Part shown: positions 32,801-41,766 of the stretch, one piece after another
How the letters are laid out: each line of letters opens with the position of its first letter
How positions within the stretch are numbered: position 1 is the stretch's first letter
Origin: Iris pallida
Taxonomy: Eukaryota > Streptophyta > Magnoliopsida > Asparagales > Iridaceae
Assembly (NCBI GenBank): GCA_029216955.1
Contig: JANAVB010015600.1
Coordinates: 28,425,137 to 28,489,136 of the forward strand
DNA: 64,000 nt
Direction of reading: 5' to 3'
Notes under the pieces: generated by a model
Databases searched by the model: none
What the model was told of the DNA's origin: nothing
The model's input: only the letters and a program-made list of their open reading frames with translations
Made by a program: the position numbers and the translations under genes

Positions 32801-35800
32801 GCAGTATTCAGAGGTCTTCCAGAGTCCGCAGGGGTTACCGCCGAGCCGAGGACATGAGCACGCGATAGTACTACGAGGAGAGGGGGCACCGGTGAGCGTG
32901 CGCCCCTACAGGTACCCGCATCTGCAGAAGGACGAGATAGAGCGGATGGTGCAGGAGATGCTACAGGCCGGGGTGATCCAGCCCAGTGTGAGCCCTTTTT
33001 CATCACCAGTACTTTTGGTGAAGAAGAAGGACGGGAGTTGGAGGTTCTGCGTCGATTACCGGACGCTGAATAAGGAGACGGTGGCTGACAAATTTCCCAT
33101 TCCTGTAATCGACGAGCTGCTAGATGAGCTACATGGAGCGACAGTCTTCTCGAAGATTGACCTCAGAGCAGGCTACCATCAGATTCGGATGCGGCCAGAG
33201 GACGTACCGAAGACCGCCTTCAGGACACATGAGGGGCACTACGAGTTCTTGGTCATGCCTTTTGGCTTGACCAACGCGCCATCGACCTTCCAGGCTCTGA
33301 TGAACAAGGTATTTCAGCCTTACCTTCGGAGGTTCATCTTGGTCTTTTTCGACGATATCCTGGTGTACAGCAGGAGCAGGGAGGAGCACGTGGGCCACCT
33401 GGAGGTGGTATTTAGGGAGCTGTTGAAGCATCAGCTATATGCCAACCAAAAGAAGTGCAGTTTCGGTTTGGCACAGGTGGAGTATCTGGGGCACGTGGTA
33501 TCCGCAGAGGGGGTGTCGGCAGACAGGACGAAGATAGCAGCAATGCTGGATTGGCCGGTGCCCACTACACTACGAGCACTGCGAGGCTTCTTGGGGTTGA
33601 CGGGCTACTACAGGAAGTTCGTCAGAGGATACGGCACTATCGCACGGGCCCTCACGGAGCAGTTAAAGAAGGAAGGTTTTCACTGGGGGGAGGAAGCCAC
33701 CAAAGCCTTCGAGGCCTTGAAGGTGGCTATGACGACGGCGCCAGTACTTGCTTTACCAGATTTCAGCAAGGCGTTTGTGGTGGAAACGGACGCCTCAGGA
33801 TATGGTCTAGGAGCAGTACTCATGCAGGAGGGGCGACCCATTGCTTACTTTAGTCAGGTGCTTTCTGCTAGAGCCCGGCTAAAGTCAGTCTACGAGAGGG
33901 AGTTGATGGCCATCGTACTAGCAGTGCTGAAGTGGAGGCCTTATCTAATGGGGCGGGAGTTTGTGGTCCGGACCGATCAGAAGAGCCTCAAGTACCTACT
34001 CGAGCAGCGACACGTGACAGAGGAGCACCAGCGTTGGTTGTCCAAGTTGGTGGGCTACCAGTTCACGATCGAGTACCGACCGGCGATGGAGAACAAGGCT
34101 GCTGATGCTTTGTCGCGACGGGAGGAGGTGGTGGATTTGAGGGCTCTATCCCGACCCAGAGGACATGATTGGGAGCCGATGCTGCAGGAGGCTGAGCGTG
34201 ACGCGGGGTTACAGCACATCAGGCAGCAGATAGAGAGCGGCGAGAACGGTCCTGCGGGATATACGGTAGTGGGACGACGACTGCTTTATCAGGGGAGGAT
34301 GGTGATACCGAGGACGTCGGCCTTCATTCCGGCATTGTTTCAGGAGTTTCATAGCTCGGTGATGGGAGGGCACTCGGGCGTTCAGCAGACCTATCAGAGG
34401 ATGGCCAGGGAGGTATTTTGGCCAGGGATGCAGAAGTGTATCGCCCGACTGGTCGCTGCTTGTGACGTTTGCCAGCGTCACAAGTACATGGCTATGGCAC
34501 CTGCAGGGCTATTGCAGCCACTGACTCTGCCCGAGAGAGTGTGGGAGGACGTCACCATGGACTTCATCGACGGGCTACCACGTTCAGAGGGATACACGGT
34601 GATCATGGTGGTGGTGGACAGGCTGAGTAAATATGCTCATTTTATTCCTTTGAAGCATCCTTACACAGCTATGTCTGTAGCGACGACTTTCATGAGGGAG
34701 GTGGTACGACTGCATGGGATACCAGCTTCCATAGTCTCTGATAGGGACAAGGTGTTCATGAGTATCTTTTGGAGGGAGTTGTTTAGGGTGCAGGGTACGG
34801 CCCTGAAGAGGAGCACCGCTTACCATCCTCAGACGGACGGCCAGACGGAGGTCGTCAACCGCAGCGTGGAGACTTATTTGCGGTGCTTCGCCTCTGATTC
34901 TCCCCGGCAGTGGCACCGATGGTTGGCATGGGCAGAGTATTGGTACAATACGTCTTATCATTCGAGAGCGGGAACAACCCCTTTCAGGGTATTGTACGGG
35001 CGAGATCCCCCGCCTTTGGTCCGGTTTGGCGATACTCAGACTCCGGTGGGACAGGTGGAGGATTACATGGAGGCGAGGGATGGGATTCTAGAGGAGTTGC
35101 GGAGGCATTTACTACGAGCTCAGCAGGTGATGCGAGCGCAGGCGGACAGACATCGACGAGACGTAAGCTTCCAGGTGGGAGATATGGTTTATCTCAAGCT
35201 ACGTCCCTACAGGCAGAGATCGATGGCGAGGAGGCAGAATGAGAAACTGGCGGCTCGTTACTTTGGTCCATATCAAATCGAGGCCCGGATTGGGCAGGTG
35301 GCATATAGGTTGAGGCTACCGGATACGTCGGCGATTCACCCCGTTTTTCACGTTTCTCAGCTGAGGAGGGCGATCGGGGATCATGCAGTATCACACACTC
35401 TTCCTCCTACACTCACGGAGGATATGAAGGTACAGTTAGAGCCTTTGGAGGTACGGGCAGTTCGGCAGGGACCGGGACAGACGAGGGAGGTTCTGATTCA
35501 CTGGGTCGGACTACCTGATTGTGACGCGACTTGGGAGGACTATGCGGGGTTCCAGGCGCAGTTTCCAGATTTCCACCTTGAGGACAAGGTGGCTCTTTTA
35601 GGAGGGGGTATTGATGTGGGCGGACCACACACAGGACGAGCAGGCGTGAGGGCGGACCCGGGGGCGGGCACGGGCAGTGATAGAGGCGTCATCACGTACA
35701 CACGTCGCAGGAGACGTGGAGGAGCTAATTGAGCCTATGTTCTATTTTTAGTCATTTTCCTATTTTAGTAAGGAAGGATTATTCACCAATAATAACCCTT

Positions 35801-38800
35801 CCTTAATAGTCATTTTCCTTAATAGTCATTTTCCTATTTTAGTCAGGAAGGATTATTTTTGGTCTTTCACCAATAATAACCCTTCCTTAATTAAGCCAAG
35901 GATTATTTTGGTCTTTCACCAATAATAACCCTTCCTTAATTAAGCCTTGGTTTTTCCCTATATAAACTAGGGTTAGCCATCTTTTATTTTCCATGCTTGT
36001 ATTGAGAAGAAACTCTCAAGTATCAATAAGAAAGATTTAGACTTTGTCCGTCCACCAAAGTTGGGAGTTTGTTCTTTTCTCACAAAAAGATCATTATCTT
36101 TCTCTGTTTCTCTTTTCTACAAATCTTTTGTGAATCGAATAGGTCGATTCACATCAGTCATCAGATGAAAACGCTAGAAAAAAGACCTTCACACTAGAAA
36201 AGAAAGTGTCTCACTGCCACGAGGCTCCCTCTGGCACAGGTCTGGGAAGGGTCAAAATGTCCGCAGCCTTACCTCCATATGTATGGAGAGGTTGTTTCTA
36301 TGACTCGAACTTGCTGGAGGATGCAAGCAGCAAGCCTTCCTGTCGTGGCAGGCAACACCCTCTAGATGAAACGCTATCAAATAAATATATAATTCTCGGT
36401 GATAATATCTCTAAGTTAAGGTTTCTCATGAAAGTCATAAATAAGTAGGACTATGTCATTCTACCTACTAGTACGAAATACCATTCTTCATCGTAGCCTG
36501 TTGGTAAGCAATTATGATTGTAAAAAGAAAGGTACGTGGTGCAAGGAATGGTGTGAGAGAATGACCAAAAAACTGGCAATGTGAAATTGTTGTTCTCCCT
36601 TTTTTATTAATTCCATATATATGTGAGACCATGTTACTAAATAACCCCAAAGTAAATACCTAGGTTGCAAGCATTCCCCAGTTCAGGTCAAGTTTATTGA
36701 GGTGGTTCTTAGGCAGCAGCAACCATAAGTTCCTAGGTGGCTTAGATTAGGAGATTAATAAGAAAAAAATTAATACACGAGGAAAGTAGTCAAACCAAAA
36801 AATTGTAGAAGGCAAAAATATACTAGAGTAACCCGAGGAGAAAGTAGACAGAGAAACAAGAAAAAGGAATATGAGAATCGAAAGAAAACAAATAAGGAAG
36901 AACATCTACAAATGAGATTGTCATTCCTTCACTCTTTGGGGTGGCGTGCCATAGAGATGAATGCAATTTAATATAGCAAATTCTATCATCTTTCCTCTTC
37001 GTCTAGACTCTTGGAGGGTGCTCTCCTTAGGCATGAGCTTAAACTACAATCCAAAAGGTAGGTCTACCTACAACCTACTGAACAAAGAAACTTTCTTTTC
37101 CACCGTCTTCCCCGCCGACCTCTCCTCTTAGGATGAAGTTCATCTGTTGCCTTGGTCTTGGGCCAATCAACCGTATCGGATTGCTACTTCGATATATCGT
37201 CCACTACCATTTTTTTGCAGTAATCGCTCAGCTTGCAAGGCTCGGTTGCAAGGCTCGATTTCGAGCATCCATCATATTACGGATGCACTGAGCCCCGATC
37301 TGATCCCGAGAGTCCATCCATAAAGCGAGATACATGTTATCCTTTTGTCTCTTCGAGGTGGTTTCGCTATGCAAAATGCAAAAACCCTGCAGTATACTCA
37401 TTGACGCTTCATTGCGCATATGCACAACTCTGGTACTAACGAAAAAGGTGATGCTCGTAATCGTCGAGTAAAAAACACGCCTTCAGCTTCTTCAGCATCT
37501 CCCTCCCACTCTTTGGCGTGGCGTAATGTGTCATAAAGATGAATGCAATTTGGTATAGCAAATTCTATCATCTTTCCTCTTCGTCTAGACTCTTGGAGGG
37601 TGTTGTCCTTAGTTGCATGAGCTTAAACTACAATCCAAAAGGTAGGTCTACCTAACCTACTAAACAAAGAAACTTTCTTTCCCACCGTCTTCCCCACCGA
37701 CCTCTCCTCTTAGGATGCTTCATCTGTTGCCTTGGTCTTGGGCCAATCAACCGTCTCCGATTCCTACTTCGGTATATCGTCCACTACCATTTTTTACCAG
37801 CAATCGCTCAAACTTGCAAGGCTCGGTTTGCAAGGCTCGATTTCGAGCCTCCATCAGATTAGGGATGCACTAAGCCCCGATTTGATCCCGAGAGTCCATC
37901 CATAAAACGAGATACATGTTATCCTTTTGTCTCTTCGAAGTGGTTCCGCTATGCAAAAGGCAAAAACTCTGCAGTATACTAATTAACGTTTGATACTAAC
38001 GGAAAAGGTGATGCTCGTAATCGTCGAGTAAAAAACACGCCTTCAGCTTCTTCTGCATCCCCCCTCCATGATGTGACGTATCTATTTCCTTCTTGTCTAC
38101 GTTCATCATGTAGCCTATCCTACCAAGTCGATATCCCTGACTTCAATCGGCAGGGACATCAACTTCACTTCTTGTCTGTCAGGATCTCCATGTAGTCAAA
38201 GAACCAGTTTACCTCCGACAACCAATACATGAACTCCTCAATCTGAGATCATCATGAAAGATCGAAATATAGACCTTCAACTTGAAATCATCTCATGTCT
38301 CATATGGACCTTTCCCACGACCACCACACTGAGCGTAGCATCGGCAGATCTTTGCCATCATGAAAACTGTTCCACTTGTAGTTGCTATATCGACAGCGTC
38401 CGCTAACACTGCACCAACAGTCGCAGTCTTATCGGTCAAACTGCTTGTCACCGTCACGATCATCATCACAATTCCAGCTAACGAGATCATCTAACTCCTC
38501 CACCCTCGAGCTAGACGAATCTACATGAACTCTCCTTGGATAATTCTCTAGCTCAGCTCCGGTGCTTGAACATCTTTCGGGAGGTCGCAGGCGTTGCTCA
38601 CCCGTGATGTCTTTTCTAGATCTCGAACCGGTTGCCTCAACGGTTCCTGATATCCTACCGCCTGCTCAACTCATTGGATTCATAGGATCAGTTCCCGCAA
38701 TGATACTTCTATGCTACAGACATCGCAAAGAGACCTTCATCTCATGTCCTTTGTAAGAAATATTTTGATCATCGTCGTCGTCATTAGTTCCTGACATATC

Positions 38801-39339
38801 TTGTGATACGTTGATGCTTTGATACCACCTAACACAACACGAAAAAGCCAATTGTTGAAACCAAGACCCAAGATATGAAGATCGGTACCTCAATTCTCAT
38901 ACAAGAGAACTAAAAAAGAAATAATTATTGATAACTCAAAATAACAACAATCAACTTGTTTATTCTCTTTACATACCCTATTTATGTCAAACCCTAAGAA
39001 AGAATCCTAAGGGTCTGCTTGGCAATTATAGGGTAGCGGTTATGAGGAGTTTTTAGAGTACCAGTTATGAGCAATTATGAGTGGTCCGGTTTTGGGTGGT
39101 TTTTAAGTAGCGGCTTTTAAACCAATCTAATCCATGCTTGGTAATTCACTAACGAGCGGTTCTGAAAGTTTTTTTACACGAATAAAATTAAATAGGGAAG
39201 GGTATTAGTAGTTATAATTATATTTTTTTGGTCAAGATATAAATGGAATAAAATGATAAAACCCCTCAAACCCACCGATTTGGGGTGTTTATAAAGCCAC
39301 CCATAATTACATTACACCGGGTTTTTTTTTTTTTTTTTT

Positions 39340-39388
<49 letters not shown>

Positions 39389-40243
39389 TGAGCCGACCAA
39401 AACCGGTGCCTCAAAAAATAAACAAGCAAAGCTTTTCATAAACTGTCGGTTCAAAAACACTCCAATACCGGCGAAAACACCGTTACCAGGGTCTGCTTAA
39501 ATAAACTAGAAAATTTACCAAAATAAGCTCATTCGCCTCTGATTTTTCCAACACCAATTTGTGTGTTTAGTGAGCAGAAACCGAATATCCGGTTGGCCTG
39601 ACCGGAGTTCCGGGAAGAGCAAACCACCACCCCCCCCCCCCCCACGTCCACATCAACAACCCTACTCCCCCAACCATAATTTCTACCTTAAAATTTTCTC
39701 CTTGTTATGAAAAATGAAAGAGCAGAGACCCATTTTCTCACATAATTCCTGTGATTAAAGCCCAAAGTAGCAGTCATTCTTGAAATTTCCGTTCCCCATG
39801 TAGAAAATATCTCAACTTTATGCTTTAGGTTGCTACCTAGTAATGTCCTTTGACTTGGTACCTAGTAAAAGTTGCGCTCCTTGCGTGATTCGAAAAAAAA
39901 TACGAAGATTTTCGAGTTCCGACGAGTGCCAATACGGACTAGGGTTTGTCCCCTGTACGAAACATGGACTACAGAGCAGAGACTCCAGAGATCGGTGCCG
40001 TGTCGTGTCCGTGTCGCTTTGTGCTGTGATGTGCCAATCAATTTCCACAGAGAAAATTTCACGATGCTAACAACAACAAGAACCCTAATTTGAATCGATC
40101 ACTCGAGCATTGCTATGAAAACTAAGGTTGCTCCATAGAATTCGAATCGAGAAAAAAATAGAGGAAATTTGGGGGGTTTACTTGTTCTGAGAACGGATCT
40201 GGTAGTCCCGGAGCTGCTCTACGAGCATCGAGCGCGTGATCAT
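29526..40243 (-). CDS. Small two-helix plant membrane protein, three exons, 10-kb intron 2
   Basis: Minus-strand gene: exon 1 40243-40182, exon 2 39736-39701, exon 3 29727-29526, about 99 codons. The protein starts [20 protein letters not shown], continues [13 protein letters not shown], then [10 protein letters not shown] with two hydrophobic helices ([14 protein letters not shown] and [12 protein letters not shown]), and ends in a basic tail [21 protein letters not shown]. From memory this order (MITRS.L.EQLR.YQIRS, W..SFF, two helices, K/R-rich tail, LLPLSM) is that of a short, uncharacterised plant membrane-protein family. Its function is unknown to me. Exons 1 and 3 join in frame only through exon 2. 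Intron 1 (445 bp) is GT-AG. Intron 2 ends AG but begins GA, so splicing may be non-canonical or lost. Intron 2 contains a gypsy element, a SINE, a gag remnant and a Harbinger MITE. Confidence 0.7.
29822..29872. repeat. (TA)n microsatellite in intron 2
   Basis: Uninterrupted AT/TA dinucleotides lie 80 bp left of the gypsy insertion. Confidence 0.95.
29952..30480 (+). repeat. 5' LTR of the gypsy element (529 bp)
   Basis: TG...CA termini. U3 contains about three tandem copies of a module CAATAATAACCCTTCCTTAA with TTTTGGTCTTTCAC (30111-30270), a likely enhancer array whose AAGGAAGGATTATT and AATAATAACCCTTCCTT halves pair as hairpins. The TATA box is CTATATAAA (30282-30290). The first 120 bp duplicate the 3' end of the pol frame. 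Confidence 0.95.
30282..30290 (+). promoter_or_regulatory. LTR TATA box
   Basis: CTATATAAA is followed by ACTAGGGTTAG and the leader; it is repeated in the 3' LTR at about 35959-35967. Confidence 0.7.
30483..30494 (+). other. Primer-binding site, initiator tRNA-Met
   Basis: TGGTATCAGAGC lies two bases after the 5' LTR, the standard plant primer-binding site complementary to the 3' end of tRNA-Met. Confidence 0.95.
30507..32765 (+). CDS. gag-protease polyprotein of the gypsy element
   Basis: The ATG at 30507 is the first after the primer-binding site; the frame is 752 codons and closes with TAG at 32763. Residues about 15-75 are coiled-coil-like. Residues about 97-305 are a low-complexity Gly/Pro-rich, collagen-like segment ([14 protein letters not shown] and similar). 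The gag core starts near residue 309 ([14 protein letters not shown]). A zinc knuckle of the CX2C...GHRC type sits near residue 526 ([14 protein letters not shown]). The aspartic protease motif is D611-S612-R613 where the family has Asp-Ser/Thr-Gly, so protease activity is doubtful. Gag forms the virus-like particle; protease would cleave the polyprotein. Confidence 0.93.
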   Translation: MASGTRNTIEEKIQGLREDFNIEIESLKAAIKDQASTQENLQTEVRSMREEMTSIPAMMKLLQDISKKVTGAGSTSQTGAAATQNQGGPAIGAASSGVGPAGGLAEGGRGSGGPGGPGGPMGPGGCPRGPGGPVEPGGFVGPGGSGGWGGFSGLNPEGSQGQWPLAIDRGPGPTDRQGQWPGAVEPQGHWSIGADYIGHGGAPSQTGRELAPAVNEWGEHDNPATPPWGALRPPILQGGGTGGTGTGGGAPGGSNFFGETAHAQGQERYGGDGAPYEAHRRDAGRWGGGRVRDDGHQGDLSADRRLKKLKLPTFEGTGPDEWIFRAERYFEVMELTEAEVLRCIGIYFEGPALAWYRWRSARTPFRSWEELTAYLLDRFQETAGGDFYEQWSSLRQEGSVRDFVAKFEMLSGRVRGVSDELQIGMFMKGLKPSIRAELRLQSPQCLEDLLRLAHKAEEKLTEEKRLKGAWGASGQRSHTGSIPPRPTAGAQTPVPPRTAGGAGATIVPGRRLSDADMKARRAAGLCFRCDERFTPGHRCASKLLQIVILPDEEEDPTEGETTIAAETEEEPDQVHMDVAEVTLNSVVGFTPNHTMKLVGTLGEQGVTVLIDSRATHNFISQRLVEQLGLELSTAEKFTVLLGTGKTEESKGLCKGVSLTLQDYQLAEDFLPLELGSVDIILGVQWLKKLGEMKVNWKLLRMEFQEGGQTVVLRGDPTLCCSLVAFKAITRALRTGGEGYLVEFQGVSVEGTA
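32766..35732 (+). CDS. RT-RNase H-integrase-chromodomain part of the gypsy element
   Basis: Same frame as gag-protease, separated only by the TAG at 32763-32765. The first in-frame alternative start is GTG at 32778, with no early ATG, so it is probably made by readthrough or the stop is a mutation. [14 protein letters not shown] and the FFDD active site (33346-33354). RNase [15 protein letters not shown] (about 33780). Integrase: HHCC zinc finger (GGHSG ... CDVCQRHK, about 34365-34485), then catalytic Asp in MDFIDG (about 34560), Asp in SDRDKVF (about 34740), Glu in GQTEVVNR (about 34845), and a GPY motif (RYFGPYQIE). Chromodomain: [18 protein letters not shown] (about 35490). The last 40 codons lie inside the 3' LTR and end in a basic RRRRRGGAN tail. 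Confidence 0.95.
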   Translation, partial: GETSVEIEAVLEQYSEVFQSPQGLPPSRGHEHAIVLRGEGAPVSVRPYRYPHLQKDEIERMVQEMLQAGVIQPSVSPFSSPVLLVKKKDGSWRFCVDYRTLNKETVADKFPIPVIDELLDELHGATVFSKIDLRAGYHQIRMRPEDVPKTAFRTHEGHYEFLVMPFGLTNAPSTFQALMNKVFQPYLRRFILVFFDDILVYSRSREEHVGHLEVVFRELLKHQLYANQKKCSFGLAQVEYLGHVVSAEGVSADRTKIAAMLDWPVPTTLRALRGFLGLTGYYRKFVRGYGTIARALTEQLKKEGFHWGEEATKAFEALKVAMTTAPVLALPDFSKAFVVETDASGYGLGAVLMQEGRPIAYFSQVLSARARLKSVYERELMAIVLAVLKWRPYLMGREFVVRTDQKSLKYLLEQRHVTEEHQRWLSKLVGYQFTIEYRPAMENKAADALSRREEVVDLRALSRPRGHDWEPMLQEAERDAGLQHIRQQIESGENGPAGYTVVGRRLLYQGRMVIPRTSAFIPALFQEFHSSVMGGHSGVQQTYQRMAREVFWPGMQKCIARLVAACDVCQRHKYMAMAPAGLLQPLTLPERVWEDVTMDFIDGLPRSEGYTVIMVVVDRLSKYAHFIPLKHPYTAMSVATTFMREVVRLHGIPASIVSDRDKVFMSIFWRELFRVQGTALKRSTAYHPQTDGQTEVVNRSVETYLRCFASDSPRQWHRWLAWAEYWYNTSYHSRAGTTPFRVLYGRDPPPLVRFGDTQTPVGQVEDYMEARDGILEELRRHLLRAQQVMRAQADRHRRDVSFQVGDMVYLKLRPYRQRSMARRQNEKLAARYFGPYQIEARIGQVAYRLRLPDTSAIHPVFHVSQLRRAIGDHAVSHTLPPTLTEDMKVQLEPLEVRAVRQGPGQTREVLIHWVGLPDCDATWEDYAGFQAQFPDFHLEDKVALLGGGIDVGGPHTGRAGVRADPGAGTGSDRGVITYTRRRRRGGAN
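35600..35609 (+). other. Polypurine tract of the gypsy element
   Basis: AGGAGGGGG lies directly upstream of the 3' LTR (two bases before TGATG); it primes plus-strand DNA. It overlaps the pol reading frame. Confidence 0.85.
35612..36156 (+). repeat. 3' LTR of the gypsy element (545 bp)
   Basis: It differs from the 5' LTR by three substitutions seen by eye (agaGgcgtc, aagaaAgat, ataggtCga) and by one extra 16-bp CCTTAATAGTCATTTT unit in U3. The remainder is identical. Confidence 0.95.
36172..36375 (-). mobile_element. tRNA-derived SINE
   Basis: Read on the minus strand, the B-box-like AGTTCGAGTC (about 36306-36315) is followed by AACAACCTCTCCATA, GGTAAGGCTGCGGACAT, TTTGACCCTTCCCAGACC and GGGAGCCTCGTGGCAGTG. 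This is the typical body wording of a widespread plant SINE group. A T-rich tail ends near 36178. The A-box region is degenerate, so the 5' limit is approximate. It sits immediately right of the gypsy insertion inside intron 2 of the host gene. Confidence 0.7.
36376..36930. other. Intron DNA, no feature recognised
   Basis: AT-rich; no reading frame with motifs and no element ends. Confidence 0.4.
36931..38068. repeat. 577-bp tandem duplication
   Basis: Copy 1 (36931-37507) and copy 2 (37508-about 38068) both run from ACTCTTTGG through AGGTAGGTCTACCTA and CTCGATTTCGAGC to GTAAAAAACACGCCTTCAGC. They show scattered substitutions and small indels. The palindromic GGCTCGATTTCGAGCC core is present in both. 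Confidence 0.85.
36931..39010 (-). pseudogene. Decayed Ty3/gypsy fragment: LTR part, primer site, gag
   Basis: On the minus strand, TGGTATCAAAGC (38827-38816) is a tRNA-Met primer-binding site. To its right (38828-39007) is LTR-like DNA with AAATAGGGTATGTAAAG and GGGTTTGACATAAATAG. To its left a frame starts ATGTCAGG (38797), followed by gag wording [15 protein letters not shown] and, after a frameshift, [19 protein letters not shown] (about 38160-38290), the N-terminal gag core of plant gypsy elements. No protease or pol remains. The left part is a 577-bp tandem duplication. Confidence 0.6.
39011..39497. mobile_element. Harbinger-type MITE (GGGTCTGCTTGG family), copy A
   Basis: The left end is GGGTCTGCTTGGCAATTATA with TAA at 39008-39010. 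The right side runs to CCGTTACCA, then GGGTCTGCT, then TAA (39498-39500). The last 9 bp are inverted relative to the expected AGCAGACCC. A T-run/G-run (39322-39386) interrupts the interior. It is homologous, in opposite orientation, to 59634-60055. Confidence 0.85.
39501..39700 (-). other. Start of intron 2 of the host gene
   Basis: Contains a C-run at 39629-39643. No further feature was seen. Confidence 0.4.
39701..39736 (-). CDS. Exon 2 (36 bp) of the small membrane protein gene
   Basis: The acceptor is TTATGTGAG/AAAATGG. It joins exon 1 (two leftover bases) in frame to give [12 protein letters not shown] plus two bases that exon 3 completes. The next two intron bases are GA. Extending to the nearest real GT (AAG/GTAGAA) would pass an in-frame TAA. 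Confidence 0.6.
40182..40243 (-). CDS. Exon 1 of the small membrane protein gene
   Basis: ATG at 40243-40241, 20 codons plus two bases, donor AACAA/GTAAAC. The start is supported by the family-typical MITRS..VEQLR beginning and by the GC-rich leader upstream. Confidence 0.72.
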
Positions 40244-40520
40244 CTCCGCCCCCAAATTTTTTTCGCTCCGGCGGAGCACCGCACCGCGCGATCGGAGAGA
40301 GGAACGGACGATGGTTCGTTCGGACAAGAGAGGAGGATGGGGAATGGGAACCGGATTCCGCCGGTCGGAGTGGTGAGAATAAGTCCTCTCGATCGATCGA
40401 TCGACCGCTGCTGCTTTTTAATGTTTAGAATACGAATTTGCAACTTTTTGCAGATTTCCACTTTTGCAGACGTGCAGCTGCAGGCCTGCCCTGCCATGCC
40501 AGGGAGTATATTTGCAACCC
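40244..40520 (-). promoter_or_regulatory. 5' leader/promoter region of the small membrane protein gene
   Basis: GC-rich stretch upstream of the ATG with CGATCGATCGATCGA (40391-40405) and CT/CG-rich DNA typical of a plant 5' leader. No clear TATA box was seen. Confidence 0.45.
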
Positions 40521-40532
40521 AACTTAAATTTA

Positions 40533-40799
40533 GGGTTATTTACACCAACAACCCCTATGTTTTTGGTTTATAACAAGGAGTACTCCTGATTTCAAAAAAT
40601 TACACTGACCACCCCTCCCTTTAGAAAAATAAAATAAAAATAGGGGTAGTTAGTGTTATAATTTTTTATTTTTATCTTAAAGTAAGGGTACCCCGTGTAA
40701 TAAACCAAAAAAGTAGGGGTGGTCAGTGTAAATAGTTTAAAAGTAGGGGTACCCCGTGTTATAAATCAAAAACATAGGGGTAGTTAGTGTAAATAATCC
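40533..40799. mobile_element. Foldback MULE-type MITE
   Basis: The ends are GGGTTATTTACACCAACAAC and the complement GGATTATTTACACTAACTAC. Both arms carry CCCCTATGTTTTTGRTTTATAA. The 9-bp duplication is TTAAATTTA (40524-40532) versus TTAAATTCA (40800-40808). The interior repeats GTAGGGGTGGTCAGTGT-like modules. It lies 25 bp from the end of the large MULE. Confidence 0.8.
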
Positions 40800-40824
40800 T
40801 TAAATTCATTTGCAGATGAAAATA

Positions 40825-40945
40825 TGTTTTTTCTATGGGCACCACCAAAAATGCTTGGGGACAGCCCTTACTTGGGGGCAGCCCTTGAATGTGAAAAAAT
40901 TGCTAGGGGGCACCCAAAACTTGCTAGGGGGCAGCCCAACCCCCC
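40825..40945 (+). repeat. Left terminal inverted repeat of the large MULE
   Basis: Contains GGGCACCACC, GGGGACAGCCC and two GCTAGGGGGCAGCCC-type blocks that pair with the right end. The inner limit is approximate. Confidence 0.7.
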
Positions 40946-41035
40946 AAACCAAAAATTTCACTCTCATTTCTATTCTTCACTCTCTCTCCTCAAGAAGAAA
41001 AGAAAAAGCTCTCTCCCTCTCCCTCTCCCTCTCCT

Positions 41036-41067
41036 AAACCCTAATTTCTTCCTCTCCTAAACCCTAA
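41036..41067 (+). promoter_or_regulatory. Two telo-box motifs in the PMD gene leader
   Basis: AAACCCTAA at 41036-41044 and again at 41059-41067, in a CT-rich leader just before the ATG at 41101. Telo-boxes are known plant promoter/leader elements of growth-related genes; their role here is inferred. Confidence 0.55.
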
Positions 41068-41349
41068 TTTCTCAATCCCTCCACGAAGATTCTCGAAGAG
41101 ATGACACGCAAGTCAAAGCAACCGGAATCCAGGTACGTCTTTCCCTAATTTTTTCGAGATTTTTTTACATTATATTCGAAACCCTAGAATTTGTTTAATT
41201 CTTGAAAAAGTTTTGGTAAAATAGGTTTATAATCTCTTGCACGTTCTCTTCCCTAATTTTCGAACACAAGAAACCCGACAATTATGTTGAAACCCTAACC
41301 CTAGAACACGACAAAGTAGGATGTCGTTGTGGGAGTTCGGGTTCACGAC

Positions 41350-41494
41350 AGTAGGACTGTCAGGCATGTGGCAGTCCTAATGAAAATTAGGACTGCCACA
41401 GTCCTGGCTGTCCTCTTGTGAAAGAGGACTGCCAGGACTGTGGCAGTCCTAATTTTTATTAGGACTGCCACATGCCTGGCAGTCCTAATGTTAT
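41350..41494. repeat. Hierarchical palindrome in PMD intron 1
   Basis: Four hairpin units of the form TAGGACTGyCA-n-TGGCAGTCCTA, about 28 bp each, are separated by 8-bp spacers. Unit 4 is the reverse complement of unit 1, and unit 3 of unit 2, so the whole 140 bp is also one large palindrome centred near 41424. Confidence 0.9.
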
Positions 41495-41766
41495 GACATA
41501 TGGGAGTTGGGTAAGTGCATGTTGTTTCTATTACTTAATAAGTGTATGTTGTCATGCAGTCCACCGGCCGCTAACAAAAGAATACGACCCACCGCGTCAA
41601 AGCGGAAGGAACGTGCGGAACGTCCTCTCGAGCGTCCTATAACACTTACCGAACCGGCGCCCGAAGCTCGGTCTCGGACATCGCCACCGGCATGTCAAGC
41701 TCGGTCGAAGCAACGAGCTCCTACTCCTACTCCTACGCCTCCTTCCGACGACGACGACGACGACGT

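Larger units (their letters stand above)
29952..36156 (+). mobile_element. Young, nearly intact Ty3/gypsy chromovirus
   Basis: The 6205-bp LTR retrotransposon is bounded by a perfect 5-bp duplication GTCAT (29947-29951 and 36157-36161). LTRs start TGATGTGGG and end TTCACATCA. Order: LTR, tRNA-Met primer-binding site, gag, protease, RT, RNase H, integrase, chromodomain, polypurine tract, LTR. Domain order protease-RT-RNase H-integrase defines Ty3/gypsy, and the C-terminal chromodomain defines the chromoviruses. The LTRs differ by three substitutions and one 16-bp duplication, so insertion was recent. It is inserted antisense to the host gene in its intron 2. A protease active-site change and an in-frame stop (see the gag and pol entries) make autonomy doubtful. 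Confidence 0.96.

Noticed and set aside
33129..35628. Secondary frames within the gypsy pol region
   Set aside because: Other-frame shadows of the RT-integrase gene.
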